Origin: Phaeobacter gallaeciensis
GTDB taxonomy: Bacteria; Pseudomonadota; Alphaproteobacteria; Rhodobacterales; Rhodobacteraceae
Direction of reading: 5' to 3'
Assembly: GCF_001678945.1 (NCBI RefSeq)
Contig: NZ_CP015124.1
Coordinates: 744,001-808,000, forward strand
DNA: 64,000 nucleotides
The first letter of the stretch is position 1; every line of letters starts with the position of its first letter. The translations under genes and the position numbers were made by a program. Shown here in pieces: positions 53,310-62,242 of the stretch. The notes beneath the pieces were generated by a model. That model did not search any database. It was not told the origin of the DNA and was given only the letters and a program-made list of their open reading frames with translations.

Positions 53310-54500
53310 ATGTCCGAGACCGTTCAGAAGAAAGCAATCGAAGCCGAGGCCATGGTCACGGAGGTGACGGGCGTCGCGCTTGCGGATCCCACGGGTGACA
53401 TCCAGCCGCTGGAGCAGGCGGATGAAGTCACCAGCGAAGCGATCCGCAGCCGCATGGGCGAAATCGACATGAGCGACAGCAACTCGATCATCGGGTTCGG
53501 ATCCGGCGCGCAGGCCGAATTGCAGACCATCAGTCAGGCGATGCTGGCCGATGTGCGCAACAAGGATGTCGGCCCCGCCGGGGACTCTCTGCGGGATATC
53601 GTCACCACGATCCGCGGCTTTTCCGTCTCGGAACTGGATGTACGTCGCAAACCCACCTTCTGGGAACGCCTGCTGGGCCGCGCCGCGCCCTTTGCTAAAT
53701 TCACCGCGCGCTATGAGACCATCCAGGCGCAGATCGACAAGATCACCGATGATCTTCTTGGCCATGAACACGGGCTCCTGAAGGACATCAAATCGCTCGA
53801 CATGCTGTATGAAAAGACGCTGGCCTTTTACGACGAGCTGGCGCTCTATATCGCTGCGGGCGAGGCCAAGCTCGGAGAGCTGGACAGCAGCGAAATTCCC
53901 GCGCTGGAAGAAGCCGTCGCAGCAGCCGCCGAAGCCGACCAGGTGATCCGCGCGCAGGAACTGCGCGATCTGCGCGCCGCCCGGGACGATCTGGAACGCC
54001 GGGTGCACGACCTGAAGCTGACCCGGCAGGTCACCATGCAGTCGCTGCCCTCGATCCGCCTGGTGCAGGAGAACGACAAATCGCTCGTGACCAAAATCAA
54101 CTCGACGCTGGTCAATACCGTGCCGCTCTGGGAAACCCAGCTGGCGCAGGCGGTCACCATCCAGCGCTCGGCCGAGGCTGCTGCAGCGGTGCGCGATGCC
54201 AATGATCTGACCAACGAGCTGCTGACCTCCAACGCGGCCAACCTGCGCGAAAGCAACAAGGCGATCCGGCAGGAAATGGAACGCGGTGTGTTCGATATCG
54301 AAGCGGTGAAACAGGCCAATGCTGATCTGATCGGCACCATTCAGGAAAGCCTGCAGATCGCCGATGAGGGCAAGGCCAAACGGGCCGCTGCCGAGGGCGA
54401 GCTGAAAAAGATGGAAGCCGAGCTGCGCGATACGCTGGCCGCCGCCAAGGCGCGCCGCGATGGCATCGGCGACAATGCCGGTACAGCGGTTCCGTCCTGA
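53310..54500 (+). CDS. telA: TelA family toxic anion resistance protein
   Basis: 396 residues, long alpha-helical protein without membrane segments. TelA pattern visible: FWERLLGRAAPFAKFTARYETIQAQIDKITDDLLGHEHGLLKDIKSLDMLYEKTLAFYDELALYIAAGE, then LRAARDDLERRVHDLKLTRQVTMQSLPSIRLVQENDKSLVTKINSTLVNTVPLWETQL. Family members (KlaA, TelA, YceH) are tied to tellurite, nisin and other envelope stresses, probably through membrane remodelling. ATG 53310 preceded by GAGGA. Cotranscribed with xpaC and the next gene (4 bp gap). Confidence 0.93.
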   Translation: MSETVQKKAIEAEAMVTEVTGVALADPTGDIQPLEQADEVTSEAIRSRMGEIDMSDSNSIIGFGSGAQAELQTISQAMLADVRNKDVGPAGDSLRDIVTTIRGFSVSELDVRRKPTFWERLLGRAAPFAKFTARYETIQAQIDKITDDLLGHEHGLLKDIKSLDMLYEKTLAFYDELALYIAAGEAKLGELDSSEIPALEEAVAAAAEADQVIRAQELRDLRAARDDLERRVHDLKLTRQVTMQSLPSIRLVQENDKSLVTKINSTLVNTVPLWETQLAQAVTIQRSAEAAAAVRDANDLTNELLTSNAANLRESNKAIRQEMERGVFDIEAVKQANADLIGTIQESLQIADEGKAKRAAAEGELKKMEAELRDTLAAAKARRDGIGDNAGTAVPS

Positions 54501-54504
54501 CCCG

Positions 54505-55491
54505 ATGATCTGGCAAAGACGTCATAGGTCGGCGGCGATTTGTGCCGAAGGCAGCGCCGGGCGGGCAATATACGCGCCTGTGCGCCTTGCCGCGCTTTTG
54601 GGGCTGGGCCTGCTTTCGGCCTGCATGCCCGTGGGCCGCAGCGAGTCCGTCGTGCCAAAACCGCGTCCGGCTGCCATGGTCGCGCCCGCTGCGCCTTCGG
54701 CCGCCAGCGCAGAGTTGCGGCAATATTACCGTGTCCTGCAGCAGGACCTGCTGACGCGAGGCCTTTTGCGCACCGATGGCGGCGGACCCGATACGCCTTA
54801 TGATGCCGAGGATCTGGCGGAAAACTTCGAAGCGATTTCCTTTTTCAACGAATACGCCGGGCGCGGTGGCGGCGCCACAGGCGGCCTGAGCCGCTGGTCC
54901 GGGCCGGTGCGTTTGCAAGCAGAATTCGGTCCCTCAATCCCTGAAAGCCAGCGCCGCGCCGATGGCGGGCGGGTTGCCGAATACGCGGCGCGGCTGGGCC
55001 GGATCACCGGCCACCCGGTTTCGGCGGTGGCGAAGCGCGGCAATTTCCACGTCCTCTTTGCCAGCAAGGACGACAGCGCTTTTGTTGCCAAGCGGGTGCG
55101 CGAACTGCTGCCCAATATCAGCCAGAACGATTTCCAGCTCTTCGTGAACCCGCCGCGCACGCATTATTGCTTTGTTCTGGCCGGCGGCGCCCAGGGCAGC
55201 CCCTTCGACTATATTCGCGGCGTTGCGCTGATCCGCGCGGAGCATCCCGATCTGGTCCGGCAAAGCTGCATCCACGAGGAAATCGCACAAGGCCTGGGCC
55301 TGCTCAACGACAGCCCCCGGGCGCGCCCGTCGATTTTCAACGACGATGACGAATTCGCCTTTCTGACCAGCCATGACGAAAAGCTGTTGCAGATGCTGTA
55401 TGATCCAAGACTGAAAACCGGGATGAGCGCCGAAGAAGCCCGCCCGATCACCCGCATTATCGCCCGCGAAATCATGGGACAGCCCCTGTAA
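54505..55491 (+). CDS. DUF2927 lipoprotein
   Basis: 328 residues from ATG 54505. A basic N-terminal extension precedes a hydrophobic core RLAALLGLGLLSAC with lipobox LSAC; a GTG at 54580 would give a more normal signal peptide but lacks a ribosome binding site. The DUF2927 domain (about residues 115-300) has RWSGPVRLQAEFGPS, FHVLFAS, LPNISQNDFQLFVNPPRTHYCF and CIHEEIAQGLGLLNDS. The HEEIAQGLGL segment resembles a degenerate metallopeptidase helix. Found beside TelA and SPFH genes; may be part of the same envelope complex. Starts 4 bp after telA. Confidence 0.82.
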   Translation: MIWQRRHRSAAICAEGSAGRAIYAPVRLAALLGLGLLSACMPVGRSESVVPKPRPAAMVAPAAPSAASAELRQYYRVLQQDLLTRGLLRTDGGGPDTPYDAEDLAENFEAISFFNEYAGRGGGATGGLSRWSGPVRLQAEFGPSIPESQRRADGGRVAEYAARLGRITGHPVSAVAKRGNFHVLFASKDDSAFVAKRVRELLPNISQNDFQLFVNPPRTHYCFVLAGGAQGSPFDYIRGVALIRAEHPDLVRQSCIHEEIAQGLGLLNDSPRARPSIFNDDDEFAFLTSHDEKLLQMLYDPRLKTGMSAEEARPITRIIAREIMGQPL

Positions 55492-55554
55492 GGTGGCCCA
55501 TGCGCCCACCGATGAGGCTTCCCGCAGGCACACCGTAGGAAGAGGACCTGAGAT

Positions 55555-56706
55555 ATGGGTATTTTCGACTTTCTCACCGGAGAGTTCATCGACGTCATTC
55601 ACTGGGTCGATGACACCCGCGACACCATGGTCTGGCGGTTTGAACGCGAAGGCCATGAGATCAAATATGGCGCCAAGCTGACGGTACGTGAAGGACAGGC
55701 AGCCGTGTTCGTGCACGAAGGCCAGCTGGCGGATGTCTTTACCCCCGGTCTTTACATGCTTGAAACCAACAACATGCCGGTGATGACAACGCTGCAGCAC
55801 TGGGACCACGGGTTTCAATCGCCGTTCAAATCCGAAGTCTATTTCGTCAGCACCACCCGGTTCAACGACCTGAAGTGGGGCACCAAGAATCCGATCATCT
55901 GTCGCGATCCGGAGTTCGGCCCGGTGCGTCTGCGCGCTTTTGGCAGCTACTCGGTGCGGGTGGTGGATCCGGCGCGCTTCCTGACAGAGATCGTCGGCAC
56001 CGATGGCGAATTCACTATGGATGAAATCAGCTTCCAGATCCGCAACATCATCGTGCAGGAGTTCAGCCGCGTCGTTGCCAGCTCGGGCATTCCGGTGCTG
56101 GATATGGCCGCCAATACCGCCGATCTGGGCAAACTGGTCGCGGCCGAGATTTCCGCCACCGTGGCCGAATATGGCCTGGCGATCCCGGAGCTATATATCG
56201 AGAACATCTCTCTGCCGCCTGCGGTCGAACAGGCCATGGACCGGCGCACCCAGATGGGGATCGTGGGCGATCTTGGCCAATACACCCAGTTCGCCGCTGC
56301 CGAGGCGATGGACGCCGCAGCCCGCACCCCGAACAGTGGCATGGGCGCCGGTTTGGGAATGGGGATGGGCATGGCGATGGCCCAGCAGATGGGCAATGCC
56401 ATGTCGCAGGGTGCAGCGGGTCAGCCGTCAGGTCCCTGGGGCGCCCGCCCCGCGCCCGCTGCGGCGCCGATGGCCCCGCCGCCGCCCCCGGTCGAACACG
56501 TCTGGCATATCGCGGAAAACGGTCAGACCTCGGGGCCCTATTCCAAGGCGCGTCTCGGACGCATGGCGCAGGAAGGGCAGCTGAAGCGCGACACCCACGT
56601 CTGGACACCCGGCCAGGATGGCTGGCAACGGGCCGGTGATGTCGCCGAACTGGCGCAGCTTTTCACCATTCTGCCGCCTCCGCCCCCGCCGCCTCCGGCG
56701 GGCTGA
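55555..56706 (+). CDS. YdjI-like SPFH domain protein with C-terminal GYF_2 domain
   Basis: 383 residues. SPFH/Band 7 core at about residues 20-230 (KLTVREGQAAVFVHEGQLADVFTPGLYML, FGPVRLRAFGSYSVRVVDPARFLTEIVGTDGEF) with the virion-core/YdjI subtype. Then a Met/Gly-rich stretch (GMGAGLGMGMGMAMAQQM), a Pro/Ala linker, and a GYF_2 domain (HVWHIAENGQTSGPYSKARLGRMAQEGQL, HVWTPGQDGWQ). Ends in a run of eight prolines. In Bacillus subtilis YdjI recruits PspA together with YdjG; no PspA gene is visible here. 63 bp after the lipoprotein gene; likely the same operon. Confidence 0.85.
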   Translation: MGIFDFLTGEFIDVIHWVDDTRDTMVWRFEREGHEIKYGAKLTVREGQAAVFVHEGQLADVFTPGLYMLETNNMPVMTTLQHWDHGFQSPFKSEVYFVSTTRFNDLKWGTKNPIICRDPEFGPVRLRAFGSYSVRVVDPARFLTEIVGTDGEFTMDEISFQIRNIIVQEFSRVVASSGIPVLDMAANTADLGKLVAAEISATVAEYGLAIPELYIENISLPPAVEQAMDRRTQMGIVGDLGQYTQFAAAEAMDAAARTPNSGMGAGLGMGMGMAMAQQMGNAMSQGAAGQPSGPWGARPAPAAAPMAPPPPPVEHVWHIAENGQTSGPYSKARLGRMAQEGQLKRDTHVWTPGQDGWQRAGDVAELAQLFTILPPPPPPPPAG

Positions 56707-56781
56707 CTCCGGGGCGCCAAGCGCGCGCTCCGAGCCTTAACTGTCGGCCTGACACAACTGAGCCGGGCCGACATGTCGTCA

Positions 56782-57159
56782 CTATTGCAGGCTCTTGCGC
56801 CAGACCATCATGTGTTTGGTGAGTTCCTTGGTCTTTTCATCGAACGGCTTGCCCAAATCCAGATCGTGTTTGGCCGCATCCAGATCGCCGCGTTCGATCT
56901 TTTGTGCGATGGCGCCGGCAAATTGGTGGAACTCGGAATGCAGTTTCTTCGCACGCACATAGTTGGCATCCCCTGCCATACCGGCTTCCGTACTAGGCGA
57001 ATGCAGCCACTGGCCGAATTTGCACTTGTCATCACAGCAGATGTCACGCGAAGGCGTTTCAAGTCTGCCGCTGATGGTGCCCGTGCGAAGGTGAAGTTTC
57101 CATGTGCTATGGGCCTTGATGGCTTCGGAAATCTCATCCTGGATAGCCGCTACAGACAT
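56782..57159 (-). CDS. stand-alone CZB (chemoreceptor zinc-binding) domain protein
   Basis: 125 residues consisting only of a CZB domain: IKAHSTWKLHLR with the first His, CKFGQWLHSP with the Cys ligand, and RAKKLHSEFHQFAGAI with the last His pair, followed by helical IERGDLDAAKHDLDLGKPFDEKTKELTKHMM. CZB domains bind zinc with three His and one Cys and regulate chemoreceptors or diguanylate cyclases. Here there is no partner domain. AAGGAG 7 bases before the second ATG (57157-57159) decides the start. It reads against the flanking SPFH and zinc-ribbon genes. Confidence 0.88.
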   Translation of the reverse strand: MSVAAIQDEISEAIKAHSTWKLHLRTGTISGRLETPSRDICCDDKCKFGQWLHSPSTEAGMAGDANYVRAKKLHSEFHQFAGAIAQKIERGDLDAAKHDLDLGKPFDEKTKELTKHMMVWRKSLQ

Positions 57160-57343
57160 ACTCATACTCCTTGTTACTGAACACTTCTGCCGTAGCCCTT
57201 CACAGGTTAATCAAACATTAAGCTCACATCTCAACCCTCACCGTGAATTCCCCTTGATCGACTCGGTTCCGCCGGGAAACATAAATAAAAATCAATTAAA
57301 TAAACAACGACCGGAAAAAATCGTTACAATTTGAGAGAGCGCC

Positions 57344-58477
57344 GTGCCATCTTCCCCTCCGCCTACCACCGAAAACACTGATTCTGCCGCTGTGCCAGAT
57401 GAAACCCATCGTTTTCCCTGCGAGCAATGTGGCGCCGATTACCGGTTCGACCCGCAATCCGGAACCCTGACCTGCAGCCATTGCGGCCATACCGAGGAGA
57501 TCAACGGGGGCCCCTGGCGCGGCGGCGCCCTGCGCGAGTTGGACTTTCGCGCCGCGCTGGATCGTCAGCTGCCAGAGGCCGACATGGAAACCACCCGGGT
57601 TTCCAAATGCCCCAACTGCGCGGCCGAGGTGGAATTCGATCCCACCACCCACGCCCGCGAATGCCCATTCTGCGCAACGCCCGTGGTCACCGACACTGGC
57701 GAAAGCCGCCACATAAAACCCAAGGGCGTATTGCCTTTCTCCATCGACGAACGCGCGGGCCACAAAGCCATGACAGACTGGCTTGGCCGCCTGTGGTTCG
57801 CGCCAAACGGGTTGAAGGAATACGCCCGCAAGGGGCGCCGGATGGAGGGGATCTATGTCCCCTACTGGACCTATGACGCCGACACCCGCAGTTCCTACTC
57901 AGGCCAGCGCGGCACGGTCTACTACGTGACCGAAACCGTCATGGTCGATGGCAAACCGCAGGCCAAACAGGTCGCAAAGGTGCGCTGGCGACCGGTGTCA
58001 GGTCGGGTCAAACGCTTCTTTGACGATGTGCTGGTGCTGGCGTCGAAAAGCCTGCCCAAACGCTATACCGATGCGCTGGAACCCTGGGATCTGTCGGCGC
58101 TGGAGCCGTATCAACCGCAATATCTAGCCGGGTTCCGGGCCGAAGCCTATGCGATCTCTTTGCAGGACGGTTTTGAGGAGGCCCGCGCCCATATGGACCG
58201 GGTGATCGAACGGGATGTGCGGTTTGATATCGGCGGCGACCGTCAGCGAATCTCGCATATCGACACGCAAGTCTCGGACGTTACCTTCAAACACATTCTG
58301 CTGCCGGTGTGGCTGGCGGCCTATAAATACCGGGGCAAGACCTATCGTTTTGTGGTCAACGGACAATCCGGACGGGTTCAGGGCGAACGCCCCTACTCCG
58401 CCTGGAAAATCGCAGGTGCAGTTGCCGTCCTGGCTGTCCTGATCGCCGCAGCAATCTATATCGGGAACCAGCAGTAA
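57344..58477 (+). CDS. YdjG-like double zinc-ribbon membrane protein
   Basis: 377 residues. Two tandem zinc ribbons in the first 115 residues: CEQC...CSHC and CPNC...CPFC, a TFIIB-type/primosomal N'-like pattern. A middle domain has EGIYVPYWTYDADTRSSYSGQRG and KHILLPVWLAAYKYRGKTYRFVVNGQSGRVQGERPYS, and one membrane helix at the C-terminus (IAGAVAVLAVLIAAAIYI) follows. This is the layout of Bacillus YdjG and of proteins often annotated as primosomal N' proteins by mistake. GTG start, preceded by an AT-rich promoter region. Functional partner of the SPFH gene by analogy. Confidence 0.88.
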   Translation: MPSSPPPTTENTDSAAVPDETHRFPCEQCGADYRFDPQSGTLTCSHCGHTEEINGGPWRGGALRELDFRAALDRQLPEADMETTRVSKCPNCAAEVEFDPTTHARECPFCATPVVTDTGESRHIKPKGVLPFSIDERAGHKAMTDWLGRLWFAPNGLKEYARKGRRMEGIYVPYWTYDADTRSSYSGQRGTVYYVTETVMVDGKPQAKQVAKVRWRPVSGRVKRFFDDVLVLASKSLPKRYTDALEPWDLSALEPYQPQYLAGFRAEAYAISLQDGFEEARAHMDRVIERDVRFDIGGDRQRISHIDTQVSDVTFKHILLPVWLAAYKYRGKTYRFVVNGQSGRVQGERPYSAWKIAGAVAVLAVLIAAAIYIGNQQ

Positions 58478-58587
58478 ACCTGCGACGTACAAGACCCCCG
58501 GACATGCCGATGCGCACAGCCCCGATCCGGGGCTATGCGCCGCGTGTCGCCGGACTGCCCGGCATTCTGTCCAAGGCCAAAAAAGCC

Positions 58588-59007
58588 TCAGGGTTTGGAG
58601 ATCTTGATCTTCTTCGCGGTCTCTGGCTGTTCCAGCGCCTTCTTGGGAACGCTGATATGAAGCACACCATCCTCCATATGCGCCGCTGCCGCAGCGCCAT
58701 CAGCATCTTCCGGCAGGCGGAAGGCACGGCGGAATGCACCATACTGGCGCTCGCTGAAGTACCAGGTATCGCCTTTCTTCTCGGTCGAGGTCTTCTTTTC
58801 GCCGCTGATGGTCAGAACGCCATTGTCCACGGTCAGTTCCACATCCTCATCGGTGACACCCGGTAGTTCCATGGTGATGTCATAGGCTGCATCCCCCGAA
58901 GAGGCCTCGGTCGCCGGGCTCAGCCAATCTGCAACCCGGGCACCAAATGCACGAAAGGGATCATAAAGCGACGGCCAGAAACCGCTTTGTTCGGTCTTTT
59001 CTACCAT
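58588..59007 (-). CDS. small heat-shock protein, Hsp20/alpha-crystallin family
   Basis: 139 residues. Alpha-crystallin domain at residues about 45-130: AYDITMELPGVTDEDVELTVDNGVLTISGEKK, then FRRAFRLPEDADGAAAAAHMEDGVLHISVPKK with the A-x-x-x-n-G-V-L motif AHMEDGVL, and a C-terminal tail. An ATP-independent holdase for denatured proteins. AGGAGG upstream of ATG 59005-59007. It is convergent with the zinc-ribbon gene; an AGCCCC-GATCC-GGGGCT hairpin at 58518-58534 lies between them. Confidence 0.95.
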   Translation of the reverse strand: MVEKTEQSGFWPSLYDPFRAFGARVADWLSPATEASSGDAAYDITMELPGVTDEDVELTVDNGVLTISGEKKTSTEKKGDTWYFSERQYGAFRRAFRLPEDADGAAAAAHMEDGVLHISVPKKALEQPETAKKIKISKP

Positions 59008-59143
59008 TGATCTTCCTCCTGTTTCGAACGCGGGCAGCGTATCTCAACCGGTGAGGTCTCGATTTGATCCATCTCAATTCTGGCCTTGAACCCCGTGGCA
59101 CCGCTGGCCATTGTGGCGCCGCACCACAGCAGGAGAGATGCAG

Positions 59144-59827
59144 ATGACCACGAAGTCAGCCGATCTGACCGAACTGGACGCCCTGATGAAGGACCGTCAC
59201 AGCTGCCGGGCCTTCCGCCCGGATCCGGTTGACCGGGAGGTGATCGAGCAGATCCTGCGCTGCGCCCAGAAGGTGCCCTCCTGGTGCAATGCCCAGCCGT
59301 GGAAAGTGACCATCACCTGCGGCGCCGAAACCGACCGGCTGCGCAACGCGCTGACAGAGGCTGCCATGGCCGGTGGGCATGCGCCCGACCTGAGCTTTCC
59401 GGATGGCTATTCGGATGAATATCAGGCGCGGCGCCGGGAATGTGGCTGGGCGCTGTACGAAGCGGTCGGAGTGACCAAGGGTGACCGCGCCGGATCTGCC
59501 CGGCAGATGATGGAGAACTTCAACCTTTTCGGCGCGCCCCATTGTGCGATCCTGTCCTCACCGGCCGAACTTGGCCCCTATGGCGCAATGGACAGTGGCG
59601 GTTTCGTTGCCGCCTTTACCCTAGCGGCGCAGGCGGCAGGGGTCGCCAGCGTCACGCAGGCCGCGGTCGCCTCCTTTGCGCCGATGCTGCACGAGATGCT
59701 GGAGATCCCGCAGGACCGGCTGATCCTCTGCGCGATCAGCTTTGGCTATGCCGACCCGGATCATCCGGCAAACAGATTCAGAACCACCCGGGCCCCCCTG
59801 CCCGAATTCACCGACTGGCGCGGCTAA
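59144..59827 (+). CDS. nitroreductase-family protein
   Basis: 227 residues. FMN-binding nitroreductase: [15 protein letters not shown] near the start, [16 protein letters not shown] (pattern for flavin contact), GALDSGGF-like [37 protein letters not shown], and [22 protein letters not shown] at the C-terminus, a family-typical tail (GYAD-x2-HP-N-R-R-x-R). ATG 59144 is preceded by AGGAGAG at a better distance than ATG 59138. The dtd gene follows after 29 bp on the same strand. Substrate unknown. Confidence 0.88.
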   Translation: MTTKSADLTELDALMKDRHSCRAFRPDPVDREVIEQILRCAQKVPSWCNAQPWKVTITCGAETDRLRNALTEAAMAGGHAPDLSFPDGYSDEYQARRRECGWALYEAVGVTKGDRAGSARQMMENFNLFGAPHCAILSSPAELGPYGAMDSGGFVAAFTLAAQAAGVASVTQAAVASFAPMLHEMLEIPQDRLILCAISFGYADPDHPANRFRTTRAPLPEFTDWRG

Positions 59828-59856
59828 GTCATCGACAGAAAAGGACGACAATCCCC

Positions 59857-60300
59857 ATGCGAGCCCTCATTCAGCGCGTCAGCGAAGCCTCAGTCACCGT
59901 CGATAACGAAGTGACCGGAGAAATCAGTGCCGGACTGCTGGTGCTGGTCTGTGCGATGGAGGGCGACACCGAAGCCGCAGCCGATCATCTGGCGGCGAAG
60001 ATTTCCAAGCTGCGCATCTTTCAGGACGACGCGGGCAAGATGAACCGCTCGGTCCGCGATATCGGCGGCGCGGTTCTGGCGGTGAGCCAATTCACCCTGG
60101 CGGCAGATACCAGACGCGGCAACCGGCCCGGGTTTTCCGATGCCGCCGATCCTGAAACCGGCGCGCGGCTTTATGCCTATTTCTGCGAGGCGCTGACCGG
60201 TCTTGGCCTGCCGGTGGCCACCGGGCGGTTCGGCGCCGACATGAAGGTGCGCCTGCTGAATGACGGCCCCGTTACGATCTGGATGGACACCACCGCGTAA
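59857..60300 (+). CDS. dtd: D-aminoacyl-tRNA deacylase
   Basis: 147 residues. Hydrolyses D-Tyr and other D-amino acids from tRNA. Signatures: [34 protein letters not shown] (the SQFTLxADxxKGxRPS motif with small changes) and a C-terminal [23 protein letters not shown] with the cis Gly-Pro of the active site. Full length. The start at 59857 is chosen by the conserved opening; a longer frame exists but overlaps the nitroreductase gene. Confidence 0.96.
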   Translation: MRALIQRVSEASVTVDNEVTGEISAGLLVLVCAMEGDTEAAADHLAAKISKLRIFQDDAGKMNRSVRDIGGAVLAVSQFTLAADTRRGNRPGFSDAADPETGARLYAYFCEALTGLGLPVATGRFGADMKVRLLNDGPVTIWMDTTA

Positions 60301-60657
60301 GAATTTTTCCGACCAGACCGGTCCTTTGCCCACGTGTTGTCGGGGGCGATTCTCTCTTCTGCCGCCGCGATTTGGCCAGATCTGCACGTAATCCCGGCAT
60401 CGCACTACGAATGCGCAAAACCGGCATACGCATGTCGTTTTTGGTGAATTTTTGCCTTCCCCCGGTTTTCATTCACAAAAATGCGGCATACCACTGGCAA
60501 AACGCGACCTGTCGCTGGCATGTGTCCCGCCGCTTTGGCCCCGGACGCCGCTGCGGAACAGGTATTAATGCTTGCTAGGCCGCCGCAAATGCGCAAATCT
60601 TGAATAGCCAATCAAGAAAAAGCTGTTTGAAGCGGCAAATTCAACTGGGAGACTTCA
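60301..60657. other. 357-bp region upstream of the ABC importer
   Basis: No gene seen. The right end has GGGAGA before the ATG. Repeated ATGCGCAAA fragments occur at 60411-60420 and 60590-60598. The region presumably holds the promoter and control sites of the importer operon; I recognise no known riboswitch or operator. Confidence 0.5.
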
Positions 60658-62241
60658 ATGAAAGATCAACTGTATTTCCTCGCGCGTCAGGCTGCCACGG
60701 GCATGATGAGCCGCCGCGAATTCATGGGCCGCGCCGCTGCGCTGGGTCTCACCGCTGCTGCAGCCAACTCGCTGCTGTCCACCGAAGTCATGGCCGCAGG
60801 CCCCCAAAAAGGCGGCACCATCCGCGTCGGCCTGCAGGGCGGCAGCACCACCGACAGCCTGGACCCGGCGCTGGCCACCAATCAGGTTGCCCTGTCGCTG
60901 ATCCGTCTTTGGGGTGAATCCCTGGTCGAGCTGGCCGACGACGGCGGCATCCAGGGCAAGGTCGCGGAAAGCTACTCCGCCTCCGCAGACGCACGTGTCT
61001 GGACCTTCAAGATCCGCCAGGGCATCACCTTCTCCAACGGCAAACCCGTGACCGCCGAAGACGTGGCGCAGACCCTCGACCGTCACTCCGGCGAAGACAC
61101 CAAATCCGGCGCACTGGGCATCATGCGCAGCATCACCAACATCTCGACCGAAGGTGACAGCGTCATCATCGAGCTGGACAGCCCCAACGCCGACCTTCCC
61201 TACCTAATGACCGACTACCACCTGGCCATCCAGCCCGGCGGCGGCAAGGACGATCCGGCAGCCGCAATCGGCACCGGCCCCTATATCCTGAAAGAAGTCG
61301 ATATGGGCGTGCGTTTCGTTGCCGAGAAGAACCCTAACTACTGGGGTGATCTGGGCAATGCTGAAACCATCGAATACGTGGTGATCAACGACAACACCGC
61401 CCGCGTTGCCGCGCTGCAATCGGGTCAGGTCGACATGATCGACCGGGTGCCCCCGCGCACCGCGAAACTGGTTGACCGCGCGCCGAACATCAACGTGCAT
61501 TCCACCAGCGGCCCCGGCCACTACGTGTTCATAATGCACTGCAACACTGCACCGTTTGACAACAACGACGTGCGGATGGCGCTGAAATACGGCATCAACC
61601 GTCAGGAAATGGTCGACAAGATCCTCAATGGCTACGGCACGGTCGGCAACGACTCCCCGATCAACTCGTCCTATCCGCTTTATACCGAGTTCGAGCAGCG
61701 CGAGTTCGATCCGGACAAGGCGATGCACCACCTGAAGAAATCGGGTTACGACGGTGAGATCCTGCTGCGGACTTCGGACAACTCCTTCCCCGGCGCACCG
61801 GATGCGGCGGCCCTGTTCCAGCAGTCCTGTGCAACCGCAGGCATCAACGTCAACGTCAAGCGTGAGCCTAACGATGGCTACTGGTCCGAGGTCTGGAACA
61901 AGCAGCCCTTCTGCACCAGCTACTGGGGCGGTCGTCCGACCCAGGACCAGATGTACACCACCGCTTATCTGTCGACGGCGGACTGGAACGACACCCGGTT
62001 CAACAACGAAAAGTTCGACCAGCTGCTTCTGGCGGCTCGCGCCGAGCTGGACACCGCCAAGCGGACCCAGATGTATGCCGACATGGGCGCCATCCAGCGC
62101 GACGAAGGCGGCCTGATCTGCCCGATGTTCAACGACTTCGTCGATGCGACCTCGGATAAGCTGGCAGGCTGGGTCGACGGTGCAAAAGGCTTTGCCCTGA
62201 TGAACAGCTACGCACCGCACAAAATGTGGGTGAAGGCATAA
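60658..62241 (+). CDS. ABC transporter substrate-binding protein, peptide/opine family (SBP_bac_5)
   Basis: 527 residues. A twin-arginine leader (MMSRREFMGRAAALGLTAAAANSLLS) shows export by the Tat system, unusual but known for such proteins. The mature domain has the DppA/OppA pattern VAESYSASADARVWTFKIRQGITFSNGKPVTAEDVAQTLDRH near residue 105, AIGTGPYILKEV, and a late MALKYGINRQEMVDKI. Captures di- or oligopeptides, glutathione, opines or other solutes for the permeases that follow 1 bp later. Ligand not predictable. Confidence 0.93.
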   Translation: MKDQLYFLARQAATGMMSRREFMGRAAALGLTAAAANSLLSTEVMAAGPQKGGTIRVGLQGGSTTDSLDPALATNQVALSLIRLWGESLVELADDGGIQGKVAESYSASADARVWTFKIRQGITFSNGKPVTAEDVAQTLDRHSGEDTKSGALGIMRSITNISTEGDSVIIELDSPNADLPYLMTDYHLAIQPGGGKDDPAAAIGTGPYILKEVDMGVRFVAEKNPNYWGDLGNAETIEYVVINDNTARVAALQSGQVDMIDRVPPRTAKLVDRAPNINVHSTSGPGHYVFIMHCNTAPFDNNDVRMALKYGINRQEMVDKILNGYGTVGNDSPINSSYPLYTEFEQREFDPDKAMHHLKKSGYDGEILLRTSDNSFPGAPDAAALFQQSCATAGINVNVKREPNDGYWSEVWNKQPFCTSYWGGRPTQDQMYTTAYLSTADWNDTRFNNEKFDQLLLAARAELDTAKRTQMYADMGAIQRDEGGLICPMFNDFVDATSDKLAGWVDGAKGFALMNSYAPHKMWVKA

Positions 62242-62242
62242 C

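Noticed and set aside
59542-59856. A longer start for the dtd gene overlapping the nitroreductase
   Set aside because: The conserved N-terminus of D-aminoacyl-tRNA deacylases begins at the ATG at 59857.
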